A stretch of 13,158 bases of DNA from JAGLWP01 sp964406515 (GCA_964406515.1 CAYORV010000015.1:1-13158); one strand, 5' to 3'. Numbered from the stretch's first letter, positions 6,443 through 12,011 are shown. The notes: generated from the sequence alone by a model not told the origin. Program-made: numbers and translations.

Positions 6443-6647
6443 GTTTGTTTGTGTTCCTAGTCAATTCAACTATTACAATAAACCAATCAAGGTTCTTCTT
6501 CATAGTCAATAAAGACAATTAACAATATGATTCAAGAATTATTCCTCTTATTTCTTCATTCTTGAGCGCAAGTCATCAGAGACATTCAAGCTCAAGACTT
6601 ACTAACACTTTGCTATGAAAAACAAGGGGAAAGTGGGTTTATAAAAG
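6443..6647 (-). promoter_or_regulatory. possible long 5' leader of the helicase gene
   Basis: On the minus strand CTTTTATAAACCC (near 6635-6647) is the best TATA box before the helicase and would start RNA near 6617, giving a leader of about 175 nt. Within it TCTTGAGC (6590-6597 on the complement) pairs perfectly with GCTCAAGA (6560-6567) across a 22-nt loop. No convincing ORF was found in the leader. A weaker TATA-like sequence near 6470-6480 could instead drive a short transcript. Long structured leaders on cold-induced helicase mRNAs are known in bacteria; that this one is a regulator is inference. Confidence 0.4.
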
Positions 6648-6668
6648 TTGGGATTGGTGGGAGGGAAA

Positions 6669-7583
6669 TTAGGAAAATTTTGCATGAACAGAAATTCTAG
6701 ATAATTCTTCTTCTGAAAGAGCAATCCCAATAATTTTTTCATGATTAAAAGGTTCCAAAAAATTACATTTTATTTTACCCTAAATTATTTCCATATTTTC
6801 GCAAGTAATCATAAAAACAAATTGAAATTCTTCAAGCACTCTTTTTTCTTTTGGCAGATAAATTCTTCCAATATTCGTTTTTACTCCTGGATAAAAAGGG
6901 ATTCGAGATAAATTATAATACTGGTATTTCTTTAATCCCGAATTTTGAGAAATTTTATCCCATTCCTCCCCACTAATTTCAAATTCTTCAGGAATTTTTA
7001 TATTCAATAATCCTTTTTCCGCAAGAACCTTTCCTTCATTTAAAACAATGATATCAAATACTGGTTGTCTAACAAGGTTATTGCTTTCTAATTGAATCTT
7101 TAGTTGAGGCCGCTTTCTCTTAAAAAACAAATCTTCTATTTCATAATGCTCCATTTGTCTAATTACAGATCCATTTCTTCTCCAATATCTTCTTTCATCT
7201 TTACTTTAAGAATCTTGGTGGGGAGCTCTATCGCTTTTTGGAACTTCAACAACAAAAGCAAACTCTTCATCATTCTCTGGGTTTTGAATAGAAATAATCT
7301 TTAAATCATCAATGAGGGGTGCGATTCTTGTTTGAAGAACTTGCATTATTTTTTCATCACTTCTAGGATCAGAAATCCAACCTATTTTTTCAGGTATCTG
7401 ATCGTTATTAATATCACATAATCCATAAATTATTTCTCCCCCATTAGAGTTTGCCATAGCAGAAATATCTTTTGCTATTTCAGAATTATCATTCAATGCT
7501 CTTGGATCCTTAAATTCTAAATTAGTATTTTCACTAATTTTATTATCAATAAACCCTTGTAAATATTCTACTTTCTTATCCAT
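6669..7583 (-). pseudogene. Schlafen AlbA_2-type gene interrupted by two in-frame stops
   Basis: The frame from ATG 7583 to TAA 6669 spans 305 codons without a frameshift but has TAA at 7206-7208 and TAG at 6780-6782. Translation across the stops is coherent. LEFKDPR, EIAKDISAMANSNGGEIIYG and VVEVPKSDRAPHQ (first segment) match the AlbA_2 (Schlafen-type, PF04326) domain, which is linked to nucleic-acid binding or RNase activity. The bridge after the first stop reads DERRYWRRNGSVIRQMEHYEI, the expected continuation of the family. The last 32 residues after the TAG also read as protein. The start is supported by GGGAGGGG just before the ATG. As annotated by ORF callers it would split into 7206-7583 (125 residues) and 6780-7154 (124 residues). 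Other genes here end in TAA, TAG and TGA, so all three are real stops. Recent inactivation is most likely; readthrough is the less likely alternative. Confidence 0.8.
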
Positions 7584-7625
7584 ACCCCTCCCAACTCATC
7601 CAACCTTAATAAAAATTACTGCACC

Positions 7626-7853
7626 CTACTTATTTTTGAAGGCTAAAATTCCCAAACCAACTAAAACAGCTCCCCCAATAAATCTTAGAGCATTAAACTC
7701 GGGGATATCTGCACTTACTGGACCAACTTGTACAATTGATTGTTGAATTAAAGGTATTGCTGAAAAAACAAGAATTGCTCCACTGATCATCAAAACAATT
7801 CCAAACCATTTTAAAAAATTATTTTCTTTTTTCATATCTTTACTAACAAACAT
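7626..7853 (-). CDS. small two-helix membrane protein
   Basis: The 75-residue product has two hydrophobic helices, about 14-34 (LKWFGIVLMISGAILVFSAI) and 55-72 (ALRFIGGAVLVGLGILAF), joined by a short polar loop, with basic residues at both ends. AGGA lies 1 nt before the ATG at 7853; a second start at residue 7 (MKKENN) is possible. It is the last gene of the minus-strand run from 8868 and lies 21 nt after the Excalibur gene. No family is recognised. Confidence 0.65.
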   Translation of the reverse strand: MFVSKDMKKENNFLKWFGIVLMISGAILVFSAIPLIQQSIVQVGPVSADIPEFNALRFIGGAVLVGLGILAFKNK

Positions 7854-7874
7854 TTCCTATTTAGATTTTTCTAT

Positions 7875-8444
7875 TCAATACCCCAAACTTTCACAAGCCA
7901 ATCCATCATCATCACCATCTAACCGATGGACATCACTATTAACTCCGCAATATTCGAAACAATCTTGTGCTTCATCATGCGTTGAAAAATCATCACAATT
8001 GTAAGCATTATAACTACAAATGCATACATCTTCTTCCTCTTGATTATCTTCTGATTCAGATTCTTCTTCCTCTTGATCAGATTCATATACACAATCTCCA
8101 TCTTCGCAATCATAAGAACACAAGAAATGATAAAACCATGTAGAACTACAATCTGAACGTACCCATTCGGCTTCTATTTCTTTTCCATTGCATCTGTATT
8201 CTCCAGAATAACCATAGTCACATCTTTCCTCTTCTTCATCAATTTCTTCCTTAATCTCTTCTAATTCGGCTTTATCTTTTTCAAATTGGGTAGAATCATC
8301 TTGTGAAGAAGGTTGGGTTGGAGTAGAATATGATTCTCCCAAAGTAAGTTTAGATTCAGTTTCTTCCTCCCCTGGGAACAAAACCCCTATAAGAGCTAAA
8401 ACAAACACTATTCCAACAATCCAGAATATTGTTTTTCTTTTCAT
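7875..8444 (-). CDS. membrane-anchored Excalibur-domain calcium-binding protein
   Basis: The 189-residue protein begins with a basic start and a hydrophobic anchor (residues 6-23), so the rest should be extracellular. Two acidic low-complexity linkers (55-74 and 123-139) separate two Cys-rich domains. The first, 75-119, has paired Cys around RCNGKEIEAEWVRSDC and CEDGDCV, a pattern seen in archaeal surface proteins. The last, 148-187, is an Excalibur domain: YNCDDFSTHDEAQDCF followed by DGDDDGLACES, where the Asp residues resemble an EF-hand calcium loop. Excalibur domains are known mainly from bacterial secreted proteins, so its presence in an archaeal setting hints at gene exchange. A GGAGAG site lies upstream but is better spaced for a four-codon reading frame that overlaps this ATG. 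A role in surface adhesion or calcium-dependent cell-wall structure is inferred. Confidence 0.8.
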   Translation of the reverse strand: MKRKTIFWIVGIVFVLALIGVLFPGEEETESKLTLGESYSTPTQPSSQDDSTQFEKDKAELEEIKEEIDEEEERCDYGYSGEYRCNGKEIEAEWVRSDCSSTWFYHFLCSYDCEDGDCVYESDQEEEESESEDNQEEEDVCICSYNAYNCDDFSTHDEAQDCFEYCGVNSDVHRLDGDDDGLACESLGY

Positions 8445-8455
8445 GCAATTATCAT
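8441..8455 (-). other. possible four-codon leader ORF overlapping the Excalibur start
   Basis: ATG ATA ATT GCA TGA starts 5 nt after GGAGA (8461-8465). Its stop shares ATGA with the start of the Excalibur gene. The ribosome binding site is too far (16 nt) from the main ATG, so ribosomes could reach it by termination-reinitiation on this mini frame. It may also be chance. Confidence 0.3.
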
Positions 8456-8478
8456 AAATCTCTCCTTTTTACGCCTTT

Positions 8479-8670
8479 CTACTTCTTACAACCATGTCCC
8501 ATCTTCGCCAATCCAATTAGAACAAAAATTCCTCCGACAAATGTGCCCCATCCAAGTTTCATCACGTAAACATTCAGCAAAATCAAACCTCCAAGAATAA
8601 ACATCGCTGTTCCGGTGTGTTTCATATACCTGCCCATATATTTTTCATTCATTTCTTTCATCTCTTTCAT
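8479..8670 (-). CDS. small two-helix membrane protein with strong ribosome binding site
   Basis: The start chosen is the ATG at 8670, because GGAGGT (8677-8682) lies 6 nt before it, the best Shine-Dalgarno sequence in the window. The frame is open to another ATG at 8688, but that start would put the ribosome binding site inside the gene. The 63-residue product has a charged, Met-rich head (MKEMKEMNEKYMGRYMKHTG) and two hydrophobic segments, about 23-37 and 42-56, and ends in a GHGCKK tail. It is probably co-transcribed with the Lys-rich gene upstream and the Excalibur gene downstream. No function is recognised. Confidence 0.7.
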   Translation of the reverse strand: MKEMKEMNEKYMGRYMKHTGTAMFILGGLILLNVYVMKLGWGTFVGGIFVLIGLAKMGHGCKK

Positions 8671-8703
8671 CTTATTACCTCCTTTCATCCTCTTTTATTA
8701 TTA

Positions 8704-8868
8704 CTATTCAACCTTCTTTTCTTTCTTCACTTCCTTAACCTCAACAACCTTCTCTTCTTTCTTCCCTTTCTTAGCCTCAACAACCTTCACCTTCGGCTTT
8801 TTCCCACTTCGCAATCTTCGAGTCATTCCCCTATGAGTATGAGGTCTTAATCTTTTCTTCTTTGCCAT
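8704..8868 (-). CDS. small Lys/Arg-rich basic protein
   Basis: The 54-residue product begins MAKKKRLRPHTHRGMTRRLR and continues with Lys/Glu/Val repeats (KVVEVKEVKKEKKVE). It has no acidic core or Cys. A TATA box sits 27 nt before the ATG, so the mRNA is leaderless, and the gene heads the minus-strand run down to 7626. The THRG and RRLRSGK segments recall the start of bacterial ribosomal protein bL35, which archaea lack, but the match is too short to claim kinship. A nucleic-acid- or ribosome-binding role is the simplest guess from charge alone. Confidence 0.65.
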   Translation of the reverse strand: MAKKKRLRPHTHRGMTRRLRSGKKPKVKVVEAKKGKKEEKVVEVKEVKKEKKVE

Positions 8869-8889
8869 AATATATTAGAAACATGTCTG

Positions 8890-8900
8890 TTTATAAATTT
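8890..8900 (-). promoter_or_regulatory. promoter of the Lys-rich gene run
   Basis: AAATTTATAAA on the minus strand is centred 27 nt before ATG 8868. It probably drives the genes from 8868 to 7626. Confidence 0.65.
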
Positions 8901-8936
8901 TCTTACATGTTCAAAATTACACACGACATCTACTCA

Positions 8937-8958
8937 CACGCCCAGCCCCAGAAAAATT
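8937..8958 (-). repeat. tRNA-end-like motif, distal copy
   Basis: On the plus strand ACACGCCCA followed by GCCCCAGAAA matches 13034-13050 (ACACGCCCA, CCGCCAGAAA) with two differences over 19 bases. It lies in the gap between the Lys-rich gene promoter and the AbrB/RelE block. The rest of 8901-9044 shows no gene or structure that I can support. Confidence 0.5.
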
Positions 8959-9044
8959 CTCCATTAATTACTTTCTTACGAAAAAATCAAACGAAGTAGA
9001 TTTTTGAGATATCAATCCGAACAAAGCGAGTAAAATCATCAATC

Positions 9045-9066
9045 ATCAAACCACCCCAACTTCTCT
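9045..9066. repeat. 22-bp direct repeat, left copy flanking the TA pair
   Basis: This block is identical to 9665-9686, with the same orientation, and the two starts are 620 bp apart. The right copy is the 3' end of the GIY-YIG gene (codons for REKLGWFD minus the first bases). Here the minus-strand frame would read GWFDD and stop. The AbrB/RelE pair lies exactly between the copies. Confidence 0.85.
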
Positions 9067-9077
9067 AACACCAAACA

Positions 9078-9086
9078 TTTAAAAAT
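9078..9086 (+). promoter_or_regulatory. promoter of the AbrB gene
   Basis: TTTAAAAAT is centred 26 nt before ATG 9108, giving a leaderless transcript. It lies 11 nt inside the left direct repeat, so the promoter belongs to the inserted segment. Confidence 0.6.
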
Positions 9087-9107
9087 AGGAAAATCTTACT
9101 TTCTTAC

Positions 9108-9317
9108 ATGGAGATAACAAAAATAAGTTCAAAGGGGCAAATTGTAATTCCTCTTAAAATAAGAAACGAATTAGAAATAACCGAGGGTTCTGTAGTTGCA
9201 ATAGAAAAAATGAAAGACCTTGTTGTAATAAAAAAAATAGATTCTGAATTAATGGACCAAGTAAAAAGAAGCCTAGAAGACATCAAGCACGGAAGAATAA
9301 AAGAATGGAAAAATTAA
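9108..9317 (+). CDS. AbrB/MazE-type antitoxin
   Basis: The 69-residue protein is a SpoVT/AbrB swapped-hairpin DNA-binding protein. ITKISSKGQIVIPLKIRNEL (3-22) is the signature strand-turn segment, followed by EGSVVAIEKMKDLVVIKK. The C-terminal helix (about 46-66, ELMDQVKRSLEDIKHGR) would be the part that wraps the toxin. Such proteins dimerise, repress their own promoter and neutralise a RelE or PIN toxin. It faces the RelE-type gene tail to tail with a 4-bp stop overlap, rather than lying upstream in one operon as usual. It is leaderless. Confidence 0.88.
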   Translation: MEITKISSKGQIVIPLKIRNELEITEGSVVAIEKMKDLVVIKKIDSELMDQVKRSLEDIKHGRIKEWKN

Positions 9318-9631
9318 ACCTCGCTTAATTTATCTTTAATAATCTCTTCATAATTTTTAATTTCAGAAATTATCTTATCTATTGTTTCTTGTTGTGTTTT
9401 TTTACCACTTATAGCAACAGCAAAAATAATTGCATGAGTGTTATAAACAAGAAAATATAATCTTTTTTCTTTGAATCTTTTCTCTCTAAAATAAGGAACT
9501 TGCAAAGCTTTTCCAACCTCTGCCCCTTGCTCTTTTAATTGAGCCATAATTTTTCGAACTCTCTTCTTGTCAGATTCATCAAGTTTTTCAAAATTATCAT
9601 CAAATTCTTTTGTAGTAAAAAGTCTAAACAT
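9314..9631 (-). CDS. RelE/ParE-superfamily toxin
   Basis: From ATG 9631 the product is 105 residues. FRLFTTKEFDDNFEKLDE, VGKALQVPYFREKRFKEKRLYFLVY and FAVAISGKKTQQETIDKI fit the archaeal RelE branch, whose members cut mRNA in the ribosome. The basic residues of REKRFKEKRLY lie in the expected RNA-binding strands. The frame opens at a TTG (9649), but ATG 9631 is preferred: it sits 25 nt from a TATA box (leaderless) and starts with the conserved first strand. It converges on the AbrB gene, so toxin and antitoxin have separate promoters and overlapping 3' ends. Independent control of the toxin, or antisense pairing of the two mRNAs, is possible. Confidence 0.85.
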   Translation of the reverse strand: MFRLFTTKEFDDNFEKLDESDKKRVRKIMAQLKEQGAEVGKALQVPYFREKRFKEKRLYFLVYNTHAIIFAVAISGKKTQQETIDKIISEIKNYEEIIKDKLSEV

Positions 9632-9651
9632 ATCTCTCCAAATCCTCAAAA

Positions 9652-9661
9652 GTATAAAAAC
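9652..9661 (-). promoter_or_regulatory. promoter of the RelE gene
   Basis: GTTTTTATAC on the minus strand is centred 25 nt before ATG 9631. The same 10 bases occur before the GIY-YIG gene (9934-9943), also followed within a few bases by TTGA. It ends right at the GIY-YIG stop codon. Confidence 0.6.
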
Positions 9662-9910
9662 TTAATCAAACCACCCCAACTTCTCTCTCCTCGGCAATTG
9701 CTTAATCTCATATTCACACTTACAAGCATCTGACTTGCTATCACATGCCTTTGCCTTCAACAACTTCCCAAAACCTTTCTGGTAAACATACTTGCTCCCT
9801 TTTCCCTCTGCATGCGCCTTCATCCGAGCATCAATGTCGTTAGTCACACCACAATAAAACGAACCATCCCCACATTCAAGAAGATAAACATACCATGTTT
9901 TAAGTTTCAT
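9662..9910 (-). CDS. GIY-YIG domain protein, YhbQ-like
   Basis: The start at 9910 is chosen because the TATA box is centred 28 nt upstream; the longer frame from 9928 would begin too close to it. The 82-residue product shows the GIY-YIG core: WYVYLLECGDGSFYCGVTND with the two Tyr motifs, DARMKAH with the conserved Arg, and a Glu in CEYEIK that can bind the metal. This is the size of the stand-alone UPF0213/YhbQ group, whose members are thought to nick or cut DNA. The Cys-bearing insert ACDSKSDACKCEYE is unusual. Its last codons form the 22-bp sequence repeated at 9045-9066, so this gene's 3' end appears to be the target of the AbrB/RelE insertion, which left the gene intact. Confidence 0.85.
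   Translation of the reverse strand: MKLKTWYVYLLECGDGSFYCGVTNDIDARMKAHAEGKGSKYVYQKGFGKLLKAKACDSKSDACKCEYEIKQLPRREKLGWFD
9665..9686. repeat. 22-bp direct repeat, right copy (3' end of GIY-YIG gene)
   Basis: Identical to 9045-9066. It covers the last seven sense codons and the start of the gap, ending next to the stop TAA at 9662-9664. See the left copy. Confidence 0.85.
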
Positions 9911-9933
9911 TTTATCAAACAATATCATTCAAG

Positions 9934-9943
9934 GTATAAAAAC
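9934..9943 (-). promoter_or_regulatory. promoter of the GIY-YIG gene
   Basis: GTTTTTATAC on the minus strand is centred about 28 nt before ATG 9910. The divergent gene at 9974 probably uses the separate TTAATAAATT (9946-9955), about 24 nt before its ATG. Confidence 0.5.
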
Positions 9944-9973
9944 ATTAATAAATTAAACAAACATAAAATAAAA

Positions 9974-10351
9974 ATGGCACAGAATTATTATTCTCAACAC
10001 AAAAACACTCCTTTAACTGAAGATGAAATTAAAGAAAAGTATAAAGATATTCAAGAAGAGATGAAAGAAGTTTTAAAATGGAAAAAAGAAGAGGAAGCAA
10101 AACTCGTAGATAAAAATTCCTCGCCGCAGAAAAAAGGAGCAGCTAAAAGAGCCTTGAAAAAAGTCGCATGGAGAATAAATACTGTTCAAGGACAGATATT
10201 ATATTGGAAACTTAGAGCAAAGGGGGAAAGCCATTTCAAAGCAAACTTAGAAAAAAATGAATTTTGGGCAAGTTGTAGAGAAAAAGCAGAAGCAGAACAA
10301 GCAAAAAAAGAAGAAGCAGAATTGCCCGAATTATTGAAAAGAAAATTATAA
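9974..10351 (+). CDS. charged helical protein of unknown function
   Basis: ATG 9974 (MAQNYYSQHK) is chosen; the frame is open to 9812, but that part overlaps the GIY-YIG gene antisense and the TATA-like TTAATAAATT points to 9974. The 125-residue product is rich in Lys, Glu and Ala and predicted helical. There are segments LTEDEIKEKYKDIQEEMKEV, an Ala/Lys stretch (KKGAAKRALKKVAWR), and a KAEAEQAKKEEAEL end. It has one Cys and no catalytic motif that I recognise. Divergent from the GIY-YIG gene and convergent with the small genes to its right. A coiled-coil or RNA-binding role would be guesswork. Confidence 0.65.
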   Translation: MAQNYYSQHKNTPLTEDEIKEKYKDIQEEMKEVLKWKKEEEAKLVDKNSSPQKKGAAKRALKKVAWRINTVQGQILYWKLRAKGESHFKANLEKNEFWASCREKAEAEQAKKEEAELPELLKRKL

Positions 10352-10358
10352 AAAACCT

Positions 10359-10454
10359 CTAAAACAAAACTAATCCAAGAACAATAGCAACAAGGATTAA
10401 TCCAATCCAAAATCCATACTTCTTCATAAACTCATTCATTTTATTTGTTTTCAT
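10359..10454 (-). CDS. 31-residue single-pass membrane peptide
   Basis: The product, MKTNKMNEFMKKYGFWIGLI and then LVAIVLGLVLF, has a basic head and one hydrophobic helix to the end, a tail-anchored or signal-anchor shape. It starts 7 nt after the stop of the gene upstream and is very likely co-transcribed and translated by coupling with it. No family is recognised; small size makes it easy to miss. Confidence 0.6.
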   Translation of the reverse strand: MKTNKMNEFMKKYGFWIGLILVAIVLGLVLF

Positions 10455-10461
10455 AAATTCA

Positions 10462-10725
10462 CTAGGGAACCTGCTCATTTAAACTTTTCTTCTCCCCAAT
10501 AGAATAGTAAACATGATTAATCAAATCAGTCATTGTAATTTCTTCTTTTCCAAAAAAACCCATTATCTTGATTAATTTTCTCCCTTCTTCACGAGAATTC
10601 ACTTTTCCTGCAATAGAATTTTTCTCCTTATTTATAACAAGAAAATCGCTATCACAACCACAAGTTTCAGAATGACATTTCCTAAAATAATGAGCATTCA
10701 TAACTTCATATTCATCTACCATCAT
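10462..10725 (-). CDS. hypothetical protein, 87 residues
   Basis: The frame starts with two ATG codons (10725, 10722), with a TATA box (TTATAAAATAA, about 10742-10752) roughly 25 nt upstream, so it is probably leaderless. HYFRKCHSETCGCDSDF (12-28) has three Cys and two His in a short span and could hold a metal. The middle is mixed beta/alpha (FLVINKEKNSIAGKVNSREEGRKLIKIMGFF) and the end helical. It heads a two-gene unit with the 31-residue membrane peptide. I do not recognise the family. Confidence 0.65.
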   Translation of the reverse strand: MMVDEYEVMNAHYFRKCHSETCGCDSDFLVINKEKNSIAGKVNSREEGRKLIKIMGFFGKEEITMTDLINHVYYSIGEKKSLNEQVP

Positions 10726-10774
10726 TAAAAAAAATCAATTTATTTTATAAGAATTTGTATACTAAAAAATATCT

Positions 10775-11590
10775 TTACTCAACCTCAATCTTCCCATCTT
10801 GCCAATCTTTTAAAATTGCTCTTGCAGTTCTATCCTCATCAATCTCCCCTTTCTTTTTTAAAAAATTCTTTCTCTCACCAATCTTCTCAATCAAATCTTC
10901 TACATTATCAAATTTAATCTTGTAAAACTTTTCAAACTCTTTTTTATTGCCCTTTATAATTTGATTAAGAGAAAACTCAGGATTCTTAACTTGATTATAT
11001 GATGTCCCTCCAACTTTCACTTGATGTGCTATTTTCTTTTCATTTACCATAGAATAATTATCAAGAGGAATAACTCCCGGAGAATCCAATAAATGTATTT
11101 CCCCAGTCAATCTTAATTTCTGAATCCCTTTTGTAAATCCTGCCTCTGAACCTGTCTTAGCAGAAGCCCTCCCAATTAAAAGATTAATCACAGAACTCTT
11201 TCCAGTATTCGGATAACCAATAACACCCACTTGAACACGATGATACACTCCTTGCTTCTGAATTTTCACCGCTTCCCTTTTAATTTTATTCCTTAATTCA
11301 GTAATTCCCTTCCGAGTTTTACAAGAAACAAAAACCTGCGGGTCCAGTTCCTTATCTCTTTTCCGAGTAAGATCAGATTTATTCAAAACATAAATTACCT
11401 TCTTACCTTTCTCCTTAATTCTTTTTTCAATATCTTTATTTCGCATCTCTTCTGGAAATCGCGCATCAAGAATCTCCAAAATAATATCTGATGTGTCAAT
11501 TATCTTTTCCAACAACACCGGATACTTCCCTCTTTGTTTTTTAAGATTTTTTAATCTTTTCTCAGAACGTCCCTGTCTTTTTGTTGGCAT
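10775..11590 (-). CDS. circularly permuted ribosome-assembly GTPase (YlqF/RbgA, Nog2 type)
   Basis: The 271-residue protein has the permuted GTPase order G4-G5-G1-G2-G3. NKSD (70-73) comes first, then SCKTRKG (89-95), the P-loop GYPNTGKSS (125-133), the switch-I Thr in GFTKG (151-155), and DSPG (169-172). It has a very basic head and a helical C-terminal region (185-271). Proteins of this group act late in assembly of the large ribosomal subunit, in the cytoplasm. DSPG in place of DxxG with Gln is usual for this hydrophobic-residue GTPase class. It has its own leaderless promoter and a T6 tract (10764-10769, minus strand) downstream. It is a core gene and suggests that the cassette-like region to the right is inserted next to stable chromosome. 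Confidence 0.93.
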   Translation of the reverse strand: MPTKRQGRSEKRLKNLKKQRGKYPVLLEKIIDTSDIILEILDARFPEEMRNKDIEKRIKEKGKKVIYVLNKSDLTRKRDKELDPQVFVSCKTRKGITELRNKIKREAVKIQKQGVYHRVQVGVIGYPNTGKSSVINLLIGRASAKTGSEAGFTKGIQKLRLTGEIHLLDSPGVIPLDNYSMVNEKKIAHQVKVGGTSYNQVKNPEFSLNQIIKGNKKEFEKFYKIKFDNVEDLIEKIGERKNFLKKKGEIDEDRTARAILKDWQDGKIEVE

Positions 11591-11610
11591 AAAAAGTTGA
11601 AGAATTGTAA

Positions 11611-11625
11611 GTTTATTAAATAAAC
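11611..11625 (-). promoter_or_regulatory. palindromic promoter of the GTPase gene
   Basis: GTTTATT-A-AATAAAC is a perfect 7-bp inverted repeat with one central base. It is centred 28 nt before ATG 11590 and so coincides with the TATA box. It may simply be a symmetric TATA element or a binding site for a dimeric repressor. Confidence 0.45.
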
Positions 11626-11634
11626 GCCAACGCT
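11625..11634 (-). repeat. tRNA-end-like motif, degenerate copy
   Basis: CGCCAACGCT on the plus strand matches the core CGCCCACGCC at 8 of 10 bases. It separates the GTPase promoter from the next gene. Confidence 0.4.
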
Positions 11635-11681
11635 AAAAAATTAAAAATTTGACTAATCTAAGGATATATAAGGGGTGAATC

Positions 11682-11846
11682 ATGGTATTTTTAATGGTTA
11701 AAAGTCAATTGCAGAAAAGACAAGCAAAGAAAAGTTGTTTTGGAACTAAAGAATGGTCTAAAAATTCAGGAATTTGTAATGGATGTGAGTGGCAAAACGA
11801 TTGTGGTAAAATTAATGGAAAAGAAGATAATTCCGAATCATCCTAA
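11682..11846 (+). CDS. small four-Cys (zinc-binding?) protein
   Basis: ATG 11682 follows GGGGTGA, a good archaeal ribosome binding site, by 4 nt. The 54-residue product has a basic head and the pattern SCFGTKEWSKNSGICNGCEW, then QNDCG. Its spacing of Cys, 12 residues, Cys, 2, Cys, 5, Cys, starting with CFG, resembles the short CFG...C..C.....C metal-binding motif found in phage and accessory proteins. A second in-frame ATG (11694) would be leaderless relative to ATATATAAG at 11664-11672. Alone in its interval between two copies of the GC-rich motif. A zinc- or cluster-binding accessory role is inferred. Confidence 0.65.
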   Translation: MVFLMVKSQLQKRQAKKSCFGTKEWSKNSGICNGCEWQNDCGKINGKEDNSESS

Positions 11847-11854
11847 AGGTATTA

Positions 11855-11864
11855 CGCCCACGCC
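11855..11864 (-). repeat. tRNA-end-like motif, exact core
   Basis: CGCCCACGCC on the plus strand (GGCGTGGGCG on the minus strand) is identical to the block at the right edge of the window (13148-13157). It lies in the 30-bp gap between the stops of two convergent small genes. Confidence 0.65.
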
Positions 11865-11876
11865 AAACATTAAAAT

Positions 11877-12011
11877 TTAAAATCTTTCTCGATCAAGTCT
11901 TAGAATTTCTTTACATTCTTCACGTACTGCCATTTCTTCTTTTTGTTCATGAATCATCTCAATCAATTTTCGCTTACTTAATTTTTCTAATTCAATTTGA
12001 CTTGTTTTCAT
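11877..12011 (-). CDS. 44-residue charged helical protein
   Basis: ATG 12011 is 26 nt from the TATA box CTTTATAAAAC (12032-12042). The product, MKTSQIELEKLSKRKLIEMI and then a Glu/Arg-rich helix ending LRLDRERF, should form one long amphipathic helix. No Cys-rich or membrane segment. It is the only gene between two copies of the GC-rich motif. No family is recognised; the promoter spacing is the main support that it is real. Confidence 0.6.
   Translation of the reverse strand: MKTSQIELEKLSKRKLIEMIHEQKEEMAVREECKEILRLDRERF

Noticed and set aside
6560..6597. C/D box small RNA in the helicase leader
   Set aside because: TGATGA and CTGA occur once and overlap on the minus strand; a second box pair and proper spacing are missing.
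6780..6782. TAG read as pyrrolysine in the Schlafen-type gene
   Set aside because: The same frame also has a TAA, other genes in the window end in TAG, and no pyrrolysine genes or insertion element are visible.
8615..8850. Two plus-strand frames of 73 and 77 codons rich in Phe and Ser
   Set aside because: They are antisense to the Lys-rich gene and the small membrane gene; their composition is the mirror of Lys codons.
9812..9973. Longer N-terminus for the gene ending at 10351
   Set aside because: The extra 54 codons overlap the GIY-YIG gene antisense, and promoter spacing supports the ATG at 9974.
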